A stretch of DNA of 6,061 bases from the NCBI GenBank assembly GCA_031178305.1, contig JAPSJG010000252.1, positions 1-6,061 of the forward strand, written 5' to 3'. Position numbers and translations under genes: made by a program. This document shows positions 1-5,284 of this stretch, one piece after another. This DNA comes from Sinorhizobium sp. Its GTDB lineage: Bacteria; Pseudomonadota; Alphaproteobacteria; Rhizobiales; Rhizobiaceae. Numbering within the stretch: position 1 is the stretch's first letter; the number at the start of each line of letters is the position of its first letter. Under the pieces are notes generated by a model that saw only the letters and a list, made by a program, of their open reading frames with translations, was not told the DNA's origin and did no database searches.

Positions 1-41
1 CGGCGATAATAGCGATAGATGCCGCTTGCGGCGTTTCTCAT
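1..41 (-). CDS. Possible start of a gene running off the left edge
   Basis: A minus-strand frame is open to the left edge, with an ATG at 41. The 13 visible residues read MRNAASGIYRYYR. The 'SGIYRYYR' stretch faintly recalls the 'NGxYYFRRRxP' start of many tyrosine recombinases of phages, which would suit the end of a prophage early region, but this is far too short to assign. The frame is also open upstream of the ATG for many codons, back through the terminator at 198-233, so the true start is uncertain; GTG codons further upstream are alternatives. No strong ribosome binding site precedes the ATG (GAAGA is the nearest purine run). It lies downstream of the minus-strand terminator, so it would need its own promoter. 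Confidence 0.25.
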   Translation of the reverse strand, partial: MRNAASGIYRYYR

Positions 42-197
42 TGCGTAACGCGGAATATCTTCGGACCCTATGAATTCCCCGTTTGCCGGCCTGTGTGGTC
101 CGCAAAGCAGCCAAAATGTAACCAAAGAGCAAGCCAGCACCGAACCTTTTAGAGGCTTGGTGCATTTACATGATCGGTTAAGCACTTGAAAATACTC

Positions 198-233
198 AAA
201 GAAAAAGCCCCGCACCGTGAGATGCAGGGCTTT
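198..233 (-). terminator. Intrinsic terminator of the minus-strand operon
   Basis: Read on the minus strand, AAAGCCC (233-227) pairs with GGGCTTT (210-204). The stem extends through a U-G wobble (226 with 211) and three more pairs (225-223 with 214-212), giving an 11-pair stem with an 8-base loop. It is followed by the T-rich tail TTCTTT (203-198). The wobble pair forms only in minus-strand RNA (C-A mismatch on the plus strand) and the T-run follows on that side, so it works in the direction of the operon. It lies about 135 bases after the stop of the last gene. Confidence 0.85.
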
Positions 234-251
234 GGAAACTGGCTCCCCGGG

Positions 252-267
252 CCGGAGTTGGCTCCGG
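252..267. repeat. Small GC-rich inverted repeat in the 3' untranslated region
   Basis: A perfect 6-base inverted repeat, CCGGAG (252-257) and CTCCGG (262-267), has a four-base TTGG loop. It lies between the last gene and the terminator, next to a CCCGGG palindrome (246-251). There is no T-run, so it is not itself a terminator. It might protect the transcript 3' end. Together with 241-251 it resembles the 3' end of a tRNA, but the T-loop bases are wrong (see findings). Confidence 0.5.
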
Positions 268-366
268 TAGGAGAGCAATAGCTATAGCCATATTTTACAA
301 GATGTTAGAAGTACATTCTGAAGCTCTAAGATTGTCGATGTAGCCAATTTGTATCCAAAATGTAGC

Positions 367-567
367 TCAATTGGCTCCGATGAGTTTGCGGATACGATCG
401 ACGTTTTTGCCGCGCTCCTTTGCTGCGAGGTATTCCCGCTCCATGCGGTCCAGCAGTGGTTGAGCGATCGGTCCACGTCGGTCGACGAGTTCGGCGCAAA
501 CTAGCAGCATCTTCTCGATGCGTTCCAGCGAAATTTCGCCGCTCGGGTTGGAAGCGTTCGCCTTCAT
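367..567 (-). CDS. Small phage protein of unknown function, 66 residues
   Basis: A charged, largely helical protein without recognisable domain. It opens with a polar stretch and then reads 'ISLERIEKMLLVCAELVDRRG', followed by 'PLLDRMEREYLAAKER', suggesting two amphipathic helices, and ends 'RIRKLIGAN'. No membrane segment or cysteine motif is seen apart from a single Cys. The start chosen is the ATG at 567, which overlaps the HNH gene's stop by one base (TGATG) and has GGAGG about 10 bases upstream; an ATG at 594 in the same frame would overlap the HNH gene more deeply. It is the last gene before the terminator at 198-233 and is probably translated by coupling to the HNH gene. Function is not known to me. 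Confidence 0.75.
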   Translation of the reverse strand: MKANASNPSGEISLERIEKMLLVCAELVDRRGPIAQPLLDRMEREYLAAKERGKNVDRIRKLIGAN

Positions 568-944
568 CAGCTGCTCGCCTCCATTTCCTGGCACTCGAAC
601 TTAGGTCCGCCGTTGTGTCCGATCATGGCGCGTTTCGCCTGTTCCCGGCGCTTGGCGTTTTCCTTGCGGGTCACCATCTCGACGTGATCCGTTTCCGGTC
701 GCACGCAAAGGCGGTTGCGGCAGGCGTGGTCGAGTTCTTTTTTCCCGGGGATATAGCCATGCTCATTGGTCCACATGGCGATGTGAACGGCGACGGTCTG
801 ACCGTCGAGAGACATGCGGGGGTAGCCCTTGCCTCGGCCGTTCTTGCCAGAGTCAGGGCCGGTCCACTCCCAGCAGCCTGTTACCGGATCGATCCGGACC
901 CTGGACATGATCTTTGCGCGGATGCGATCGCGACGATTGATCAT
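567..944 (-). CDS. HNH endonuclease (HNH_3-like) with IGHNGGP tail
   Basis: A 125-residue protein of the small phage HNH homing-type nuclease class, expected to bind and cut DNA with one metal ion. The N-terminal part has 'DPVTGCWEWTGP' (19-30), typical of this class. A conserved histidine lies in 'AVHIAMW' (54). The catalytic core is 'LDHACRNRLC' (71-80) followed by 'RPETDHVEMVTRKEN' (82-96). H73, the C75/C80 pair, and H87 are the likely key residues. The usual NPxHL is replaced here by RPETDHV, two residues longer, so activity is not certain. After the domain comes a basic helix and 'AMIGHNGGPKFE' (106-117), a short motif I recall in many unrelated alphaproteobacterial phage proteins. The start ATG overlaps the upstream stop (ATGA) and has GGAGG 8 bases upstream. 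Confidence 0.88.
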   Translation of the reverse strand: MINRRDRIRAKIMSRVRIDPVTGCWEWTGPDSGKNGRGKGYPRMSLDGQTVAVHIAMWTNEHGYIPGKKELDHACRNRLCVRPETDHVEMVTRKENAKRREQAKRAMIGHNGGPKFECQEMEASS

Positions 945-1480
945 CCTCGGCGCCTCCAGGCATCAAATGCGCTGCGCAGATCCTGCCAGCGGACAGCTGC
1001 GGCCGCGTCATCGTTCAGCTCGCTGCGCGAGCGGATGTTCAGGATCGAGCGGACCTTTGTCGCGGCGCGATCGTCGGTGAGGGGCTTCGCCAGGCCGTGG
1101 CACTCCTCGAGGAATTTCTTGAAAGCCGGCTCGGCGCATTTCATCGCGCATTCGGCGGCGTAGTCTTTCGGCTTCTGCTGGTGCTGCGGAGGCGCGTGGC
1201 GGCGCAGCTCGGAGACGAGGGTGCGATATTTGCCGGCGAGGGCGTCATAGGTCCGGAGCAGCCAAATCAGGTCATAGGGCGCGTTCAGTACCATCTCGCT
1301 GTCGCCGATCGGCGCGTCGGCGGCGATCGTCGCGACAAGGAAGGTGCCTTCGCTGCTTGCCGCAGTCAGGCAGAGCCGGCCGCCGTCGGATTGAATGCCC
1401 CAATCCGGGGTCGCGAGCGCGACCCGGTTGCGGATTGCGTCCATGCGCTTCTGCTGCGGGGAGGGCTGCGGGTGGCTCAT
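941..1480 (-). CDS. Conserved phage protein of unknown function, 179 residues
   Basis: Soluble, no membrane segment. It seems to have two parts. Residues about 13-95 include 'DWGIQSDGGRLCL' and 'LNAPYDLIWLLRTYDAL', a mixed strand/helix segment. Residues 104-176, after a Q/P-rich linker, contain 'DYAAECAMKCAEPAFKKFLEE', 'PLTDDRAATKVRSIL' and 'ELNDDAAAAVRWQDLRSAFDAW'. That C-terminal module looks familiar from small alphaproteobacterial phage genes, but I know no function for it. Its cysteines (C111, C115, C127) are not arranged as an obvious zinc site. The ATG overlaps the preceding stop (ATGA) and has GAGG 7 bases upstream; a second ATG at 1444 (residue 13) is possible but lacks the coupling. 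Confidence 0.82.
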   Translation of the reverse strand: MSHPQPSPQQKRMDAIRNRVALATPDWGIQSDGGRLCLTAASSEGTFLVATIAADAPIGDSEMVLNAPYDLIWLLRTYDALAGKYRTLVSELRRHAPPQHQQKPKDYAAECAMKCAEPAFKKFLEECHGLAKPLTDDRAATKVRSILNIRSRSELNDDAAAAVRWQDLRSAFDAWRRRG

Positions 1481-2226
1481 CCGCGGACCTCGTCGATGTT
1501 CTTACGCAGCGGATCGAAGCTATAGGCGATCACCCATGGGTTTTTGTCCCAGGCGCCGGCGCCGTTGATCCGGTCCCATAGGTCGCGGTACCATGCGCGA
1601 GCAGTGCCAAACCAATCGCCGGCAATGGCCATGGCGCCGTAATTGTCAGCGAAGCGGCCGGAGGCTTTCCCACGGTGCGCGCCCTCGGCGATGGCGTCCT
1701 CTTCGCTTATGTCCTGCAGCCGCTCGATCTTCACGGCGGCCACTGGAAGGGTCAAACGGGAAGCCCAGCGAGGCATGAAGATGGACGGTTTCCAGGTGGG
1801 CGCGCTACGCTCCCATCCTTCGCGATAGATGGCGGCATCGTCCCGGTCGGCCGGGTTCACGATCTGCTCGACGCCAGTGCTCATGCGGTAGGCGGTGCTC
1901 GGCACGATCGCATGCGTTTCCTTCACCCATATGCGATCGCCGGGCTGAACTTTCGGGTAAATGCGGTGCACGGTCTGCTCAAACGGATCTGCGTCTCCCG
2001 AAAGCCATGGCAGGTGCAGGTATGGTCCGGGGTTGCCTGCCGGGGATGGGCCACCGTCTACCCATGCATTCTCCCAGTCCCATTCTTGCGCCTTGGCAAG
2101 CTTGCTCCACGGCCGGCCGTCGAAGAACGTGTTATGCGGCGTGAGCCGCCGCCGCGTCTGCGTTTTGCGACCATCAAGCAGGGTGCGGACCATGAGGCCC
2201 GAAAAGAGGAAGGGATGATCGGTCAC
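1477..2226 (-). CDS. ASCH/PUA-like phage protein
   Basis: A 249-residue protein of a common phage type. 'PFLFSGLMVRTLLDGRKTQTRRRL' (5-28) is the signature N-terminus. It is followed by 'VQPGDRIWVKETHA' (93-106), 'FMPRWASRLTLPVAAVKIERLQDISEEDAIAEG' (150-182), and a C-terminal 'YRDLWDRINGAGAWDKNPWVIAYSF' (213-237). This order of strand-rich blocks matches ASCH/PUA-fold proteins, which usually bind RNA or modified nucleotides; the exact reaction in phages is not established. Residues 30-90 are a variable insert. The start is GTG at 2226: it overlaps the DUF5131 stop as GTGA and has a near-perfect GGAGG 7 bases before it, better than the in-frame ATG at residue 12. Assignment to the ASCH superfamily is from motif memory. 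Confidence 0.85.
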   Translation of the reverse strand: MTDHPFLFSGLMVRTLLDGRKTQTRRRLTPHNTFFDGRPWSKLAKAQEWDWENAWVDGGPSPAGNPGPYLHLPWLSGDADPFEQTVHRIYPKVQPGDRIWVKETHAIVPSTAYRMSTGVEQIVNPADRDDAAIYREGWERSAPTWKPSIFMPRWASRLTLPVAAVKIERLQDISEEDAIAEGAHRGKASGRFADNYGAMAIAGDWFGTARAWYRDLWDRINGAGAWDKNPWVIAYSFDPLRKNIDEVRG

Positions 2227-3266
2227 CGCCGCACCTCCGGGAAGCCGTTGTGCTCGATGCCGTCGAGGAGGCGGCCGGCGTATCGCTTGCCAACTCTTGA
2301 TACCGTGTCGTCGTCACGATCGTCGCACCACATCGGGCGGTAGGGCTCGCCCCAGTGATCGCCCTCCCAGTCGCGGTGATCAATGCGGCTAATCTCGGGA
2401 TCGTCCGGGATGGTCCAGCCGTCCACTGCGCCGACCTGCGGCACCCATTCGCCCCACTGCTTGAACAGGAAGGGCACTTCCGCCGCGGCGCATTGGTCGC
2501 GGAGCGAGCGCGCCCAATCCGGATGCATCGGACGGGCGTCGGGACCGCTCTCGCCGCCGGCGACAACCCAGTCGAGGCGGACCGCCGGAACCTTGATGGA
2601 AATATTACCAATCCTCAGTGTTCCGCCGAGGAATGTGACAAGGTCCAACGGCCCGAGCAGCGGTTCGGCGCTGATCCAGCGGACGGCGGCGGGGGTGTCG
2701 AGCAGGATCGGGATGCGCTCGTCGGCGCGCTTCTGATCCTCGACCGAGACGCCGAGCCAGACGTTTGGGAGCGGTTTGGCAACCGCTTCGAATGCGGCCT
2801 CATAATGATCCGGCAGATTGCCGCCACGGACCAGTGCGCCATATCCGGCGATGAAACCCCTTCGCGAGGACATGCCGAGCATGTATTCGCGCATGCGCTC
2901 CGGGCGCTTCGTCAGCACCTGGAATATGTGTTGCGGCGCCAGCGCCATGACCGCGAAAACATGGTCGATCCAGACCTGGTCCACGCCCTCGGCGAAAAGA
3001 TCGCCGTGGGCGCAGACAAAGATCATGCGGGGCTTCGTCCAGCGCAGCGGCTGGTCGAGCCATTGGCGGTTGAGCCGCACCTCGCCGGTCCAAACCGGGC
3101 CGGCCTTGGTATCCTTCGTCAGCCCCTTGCGGCTTTGGTGATTCTTCAGCCGCGTCCCGGCGAGCTTCATCGCGTAGCAGTTGGTGCAGCCGGGGGAGAC
3201 GACTGCGCAGCCGGTGATGGAGTTCCAGGTGGCGTCCGTCCATTCGATCTTGGTGCCGTCAGCCAT
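2223..3266 (-). CDS. Phage Gp37/Gp68 family protein (DUF5131)
   Basis: A 347-residue protein of the phage Gp37/Gp68 family (DUF5131, PF07505; COG4422). Visible family blocks are: 'TKIEWTDATWNSITGC' (5-20); a cysteine set C20, C27, C30 in 'GCAVVSPGCTNCYA'; 'MIFVCAHGDLFAEGV' (81-95); 'IFQVLTKRPERM' (114-125); 'WLGVSVEDQ'; 'RWISAEPLLGPLDL'; 'VVAGGESGPDARPMHPDW'; 'PFLFKQWGEW'; and the C-terminal 'AGRLLDGIEHNGFP'. The family has a radical-SAM-like look (three N-terminal cysteines, barrel-like strand/helix order), but the spacing here is C-x6-C-x2-C, not the classical CxxxCxxC, and no reaction is established to my knowledge. The ATG at 3266 overlaps the previous stop by 8 bases and has GGGAG 7 bases upstream; an open extension to 3470 in the same frame is a shadow of the preceding genes. 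Confidence 0.93.
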   Translation of the reverse strand: MADGTKIEWTDATWNSITGCAVVSPGCTNCYAMKLAGTRLKNHQSRKGLTKDTKAGPVWTGEVRLNRQWLDQPLRWTKPRMIFVCAHGDLFAEGVDQVWIDHVFAVMALAPQHIFQVLTKRPERMREYMLGMSSRRGFIAGYGALVRGGNLPDHYEAAFEAVAKPLPNVWLGVSVEDQKRADERIPILLDTPAAVRWISAEPLLGPLDLVTFLGGTLRIGNISIKVPAVRLDWVVAGGESGPDARPMHPDWARSLRDQCAAAEVPFLFKQWGEWVPQVGAVDGWTIPDDPEISRIDHRDWEGDHWGEPYRPMWCDDRDDDTVSRVGKRYAGRLLDGIEHNGFPEVRR

Positions 3267-3429
3267 TGGCCTTCTCCCGGATGATCTTGACCTTGCGGAT
3301 GGCTCCGGCGGGTACGCCGCGGCGTTTGGCAGCGAGCTTGCGCGCGGCCTCGGCGTCGCTCGCGTCGAGATCGAGCGGGGCGATCTCCGGATCTTCGAAA
3401 TGGATGCGGAAGGGCAGGAGATCAGGCAT
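3259..3429 (-). CDS. Small protein of unknown function, 56 residues
   Basis: Starts MPDLLPFRIHFEDPEIAPLD, then a basic helical stretch 'DAEAARKLAAKRRG', then 'PAGAIRKVKIIREKANG'. The acidic N-terminal half and basic C-terminal half give a strongly split charge. No domain is recognised. The ATG at 3429 overlaps the upstream stop by 8 bases (ATGCCTGA) and has GGAG 7 bases upstream; the downstream DUF5131 gene overlaps its end by another 8 bases (ATGGCTGA). This coupling on both sides, rather than homology, is the main evidence that the gene is real. A role linked to the DUF5131 protein is possible but only from position. Confidence 0.75.
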   Translation of the reverse strand: MPDLLPFRIHFEDPEIAPLDLDASDAEAARKLAAKRRGVPAGAIRKVKIIREKANG

Positions 3430-3715
3430 CGAGATGCTCCGTGGTGAAGCCGGCCTCGGCATTGACACACTCGACGATGAGGAGGGCGATCGCCAACGCT
3501 TCATCGTCGGGACGCTGGTTGTTCACGTCGACGGTAAAGACATCGCAGCTGTGGCGATCGAGCACGACGCCGACATCTGTCTCGGAGAGGCGGAGCGGCA
3601 GCTCGACGTTCTGATCTAGGAAGGCCGTCCGGATCGCCCGTGGGTTGACGGACTGCGGTTTTGCGGTCGCGTTGAAGGCGTCGTCGATGGGGCGGTCCGA
3701 GGTGCCGATGCTCAT
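3422..3715 (-). CDS. Conserved phage protein of unknown function, 97 residues
   Basis: First gene of the left minus-strand block. N-terminal 30 residues are polar; the C-terminal half 'CDVFTVDVNNQRPDDEALAIALLIVECVNAE' (57-87) is a strand-then-helix unit that looks like one I recall from rhizobial-type phage proteins, function unknown. ATG at 3715 is chosen because AAGGAG lies 9 bases upstream. That binding site is inside an alternative 6-codon extension from an ATG at 3733. The same frame remains open on the minus strand all the way to 4468, but that extension is antisense to the membrane-protein gene and does not look like protein. No promoter could be recognised with confidence in the 85-100 bases before it. 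Confidence 0.78.
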   Translation of the reverse strand: MSIGTSDRPIDDAFNATAKPQSVNPRAIRTAFLDQNVELPLRLSETDVGVVLDRHSCDVFTVDVNNQRPDDEALAIALLIVECVNAEAGFTTEHLDA

Positions 3716-3757
3716 GGGCTGCGGCTCCTTCATTAGGAGCGGCGGGGTACCGCAACC

Positions 3758-3786
3758 TTGCCGACTCACCGTGCCACGGCTAAACA
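3758..3786 (+). promoter_or_regulatory. Candidate promoter for the plus-strand membrane gene
   Basis: TTGCCG (3758-3763) and TAAACA (3781-3786) are separated by exactly 17 bases, resembling -35 and -10 boxes with 4 of 6 matches each. Transcription would begin about 3793, leaving 10-25 bases before the possible start codons at 3803 and 3818. It lies in the divergent gap between the two oppositely oriented genes, where a promoter is needed. Weak sequence match in GC-rich DNA, so only a candidate. Confidence 0.3.
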
Positions 3787-3817
3787 TCCCAGCCGGGATC
3801 GGATGGGGGCTAAGGCG

Positions 3818-4459
3818 ATGGACTTCCGCAAACAGTGGGATACCTGGGCTTGGCTTATACCTTTTGCTTTGATCGCGTTGGCATTTACCCGTGTGTTGTT
3901 CGGAAGAGAGCCATTTTGCGCCGGCGCCCAAGACGAACACTGTCTCCGGGAGTGGATCTCGGCACTTGGTAGCTGGGCAGCGGTTCCCGCTGCTGTGATA
4001 ACCGTCGTTTTCCTTTCGAAACAGATCCAAGACGCGGCCAAACACCATCGGCAAACGGTCGCGGTCCAGCTCGACCAGAAATATGAGATGGTCAAAGCAA
4101 TGCAGGTCGTCCTGGGCTGGGCACTCCGCGATGTCCAGGCTTGGATCGACAGCGTGAAGAGCCCCGAAGGTCAGCTTCAAGCAGAAATCGACTTTGCCCG
4201 ACGACTCCACCACATTTACGGACAGCCGATTTTCGATGAGTTTACTAGCGCCTTCTTTATTGAAGTCCCGGTCTCGCTCGATGCGATTAGAGCAGCGCTG
4301 AAAGAAAAGGTTGACGCTGCGGATGGACCGAGCACTTTGCGAAACATAGTCATGCGAACGAAGGCGCTCCAACTGGATGTGGTGCAAGACTTCAATCGCG
4401 CGTGTATTTCTACGGTTCAGCGCTTCCTCGATCGGTATGATGGTCTCACGGCTGCATAA
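3818..4459 (+). CDS. Two-pass membrane protein, candidate phage cargo gene
   Basis: A 213-residue protein not recognised by family. It begins MDFRKQWDTW. A first membrane segment spans about 9-28 ('WAWLIPFALIALAFTRVLF'). A short outer loop follows with two cysteines (C34, C42 in 'FCAGAQDEHC') that could form a disulfide. A second membrane segment spans about 46-67 ('WISALGSWAAVPAAVITVVF'). About 145 soluble, mainly helical residues follow, beginning 'KQIQDAAKHHRQT'. Positive residues before segment 1 and after segment 2 predict both ends in the cytoplasm. It is the only plus-strand gene here, and hand-counted lines of 45-60% GC contrast with about 62-67% in neighbours, suggesting separate origin. 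ATG 3803 (5 codons earlier) and TTG 3758 are alternative starts; ATG 3818 has GGGGG 8 bases upstream. Superinfection exclusion or host-envelope interference is a guess from position. Confidence 0.8.
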   Translation: MDFRKQWDTWAWLIPFALIALAFTRVLFGREPFCAGAQDEHCLREWISALGSWAAVPAAVITVVFLSKQIQDAAKHHRQTVAVQLDQKYEMVKAMQVVLGWALRDVQAWIDSVKSPEGQLQAEIDFARRLHHIYGQPIFDEFTSAFFIEVPVSLDAIRAALKEKVDAADGPSTLRNIVMRTKALQLDVVQDFNRACISTVQRFLDRYDGLTAA

Positions 4460-4464
4460 GATCC

Positions 4465-4731
4465 TCATCGCTCGACCTCCGTCGCGATGGGGGCAAGGAT
4501 GCGTTCACCACGTGCAACGAGGAAAGCGCAGAAGTTCGCCACGTCGACTGGATCACCCTTCTCGACGTGCTCCCGAAGCATCCTTGACAGATCGTCATTG
4601 CTGCATTCGGTAGGGTCGTCCCAGCCGCCGCGGCCCTTCTCGCGCGCTAAGCCAAGCTTCTCCTTCATTGCACCGGCAAGTCCGTCAACCGCGTCATTGT
4701 CGGGATGCGGCATGCGGCGATTGTCCATCAT
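4465..4731 (-). CDS. Conserved phage protein with GRGGWDD motif
   Basis: An 88-residue soluble protein. After a variable start comes 'MKEKLGLAREKGRGGWDDP' (22-40), then 'CSNDDLSRMLREHVEKGDPVDVANFCAFLVARGERI' (43-78). The pattern GRGGWDDP...C...L...L..HVEKGDP.DVANF...L..RG recurs in many phage and prophage early proteins, either alone or as a domain of larger ones. I know of no established function. The ATG at 4731 overlaps the upstream stop (ATGA) and has GGAGG 7 bases before it; an adjacent ATG at 4728 has poorer spacing. Its stop lies 5 bases from the stop of the convergent membrane gene, with no terminator between, so its transcript probably runs on as antisense. Confidence 0.88.
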   Translation of the reverse strand: MMDNRRMPHPDNDAVDGLAGAMKEKLGLAREKGRGGWDDPTECSNDDLSRMLREHVEKGDPVDVANFCAFLVARGERILAPIATEVER

Positions 4732-5030
4732 ACCCGCGCCTCCAGTGGTTGGACGTGCATAGAGATGCGCGGAAGTGAGATCTGGATTTCGCGATAGCCA
4801 TTTTCGCCCACGGCGACGACGGTGCGTACGACCTTGCGGGCGTTGCCCGAAATCTGCGGCGGCGCCTGGTTGCGCCAGCGGTCGACGCGGCGGCGGAGAT
4901 ATTCGCCGATGCCGCCTTCGGTGACGACGTAACGCTCGGCCATGCCGGTGCGGCTGACGCCGTTTTTCCAGTCACGGTAGACGATGCTCTCGGCGGGCAT
5001 AGTGCCGCGCCTTTTGATGAGGTGGGACAT
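4728..5030 (-). CDS. Small helix-turn-helix-like phage protein, 100 residues
   Basis: Residues 17-53 read 'VYRDWKNGVSRTGMAERYVVTEGGIGEYLRRRVDRWR'. This resembles a helix-turn-helix of the homeodomain-like type, with 'MAERYVVTEGGIGEYLRRR' as the likely turn and recognition helix. The C-terminal part 'VVRTVVAVGENGYREIQISLPRISMHV' (67-93) looks like two or three strands. DNA binding is inferred from the pattern only. The basic N-terminus 'MSHLIKRRG' is included because the ATG at 5030 has AAGGA 7 bases upstream; the neighbouring ATG at 5033 is only 4 bases from it, and an ATG at 5000 would give a shorter form. It starts 11 bases after the preceding stop and overlaps the next gene by 4. Confidence 0.8.
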   Translation of the reverse strand: MSHLIKRRGTMPAESIVYRDWKNGVSRTGMAERYVVTEGGIGEYLRRRVDRWRNQAPPQISGNARKVVRTVVAVGENGYREIQISLPRISMHVQPLEARV

Positions 5031-5041
5031 CATTCGGTCCT

Positions 5042-5284
5042 TTAGGTGGAAGGGCTGAGGAAGAGATCGAACCAGAGTTCCTGCAGGTGCTCGCGGTCGA
5101 CGCCGTGCGTCGTGGCTACTTCGAGGAAGGTGCGGTCCGAGTTGACGTAGCAGTCGATCAGCGCCGAGCGCTCGGCGACGGTAAGATCGTGGCCGCGAAG
5201 GGCGGCTACCGGCACGGCGCTGGCGCGCTCGCGGCGCGTCGCGGCATCGTGGCCGACGGGAAGGGTGACTAGCTGCGGCATCAT
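5042..5284 (-). CDS. Small phage protein, possible helix-turn-helix, 80 residues
   Basis: Starts MMPQLVTLPVGHDAATRRER; the C-terminal half 'LTVAERSALIDCYVNSDRTFLEVATTHGVDREHLQELWFDLF' (34-75) has the spacing of a helical bundle with a helix-turn-helix ('TFLEVATTHGVDREHLQEL', 52-70). No close family is recognised. The first ATG at 5284 overlaps the upstream stop (ATGA), the second ATG is the next codon; the ribosome site is weak, so it may depend on coupling to the membrane protein gene before it. It lies directly before another helix-turn-helix-like gene. Confidence 0.75.
   Translation of the reverse strand: MMPQLVTLPVGHDAATRRERASAVPVAALRGHDLTVAERSALIDCYVNSDRTFLEVATTHGVDREHLQELWFDLFLSPST

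Larger units (their letters stand above)
42..366. other. Mostly non-coding stretch at the operon end
   Basis: About 325 bases between the last clear gene and the left edge. It is less GC-rich than the operon. It holds the intrinsic terminator at 198-233 and a small GC-rich hairpin at 252-267. The octamer (C/T)TGGCTCC occurs at 239-246, 258-265 and, just inside the last codons of the neighbouring gene, 371-378. No convincing complete gene is seen; a short minus-strand frame at 282-476 overlaps the better-supported gene at 367-567 in another frame and looks like a shadow. Confidence 0.6.

Noticed and set aside
282..476. A 64-codon minus-strand frame near the operon end.
   Set aside because: It overlaps the 66-residue gene in another frame, has no coupling or ribosome site, and its translation runs into the AT-richer non-coding part.
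420..1163. A 247-codon plus-strand open frame.
   Set aside because: It is antisense to the HNH endonuclease and the 179-residue phage protein, and its arginine/alanine-rich translation is typical of a GC-rich shadow frame.
2355..3284. A 309-codon plus-strand open frame.
   Set aside because: It lies opposite the strongly supported DUF5131 gene and shows no domain of its own.
924..3493. Three GCGATCGC octamers (924-931, 1933-1940, 3486-3493), like the HIP1 palindrome.
   Set aside because: They fall in coding sequence, are few, and CGATCG-type strings are common in GC-rich alphaproteobacterial coding DNA.
3716..4468. A very long minus-strand open frame continuous with the 97-residue gene (up to 348 codons).
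   Set aside because: It is antisense to the plus-strand membrane protein, which has two clear membrane helices; the antisense translation has no recognisable pattern, and a good ribosome site marks 3715 as the start.
4466..4489. CATCGC ... GCGATG inverted repeat just after the plus-strand gene, considered as a terminator.
   Set aside because: The stem is only 6 bases with a 12-base loop, has no T-run, and lies inside the 3' end of the minus-strand gene.
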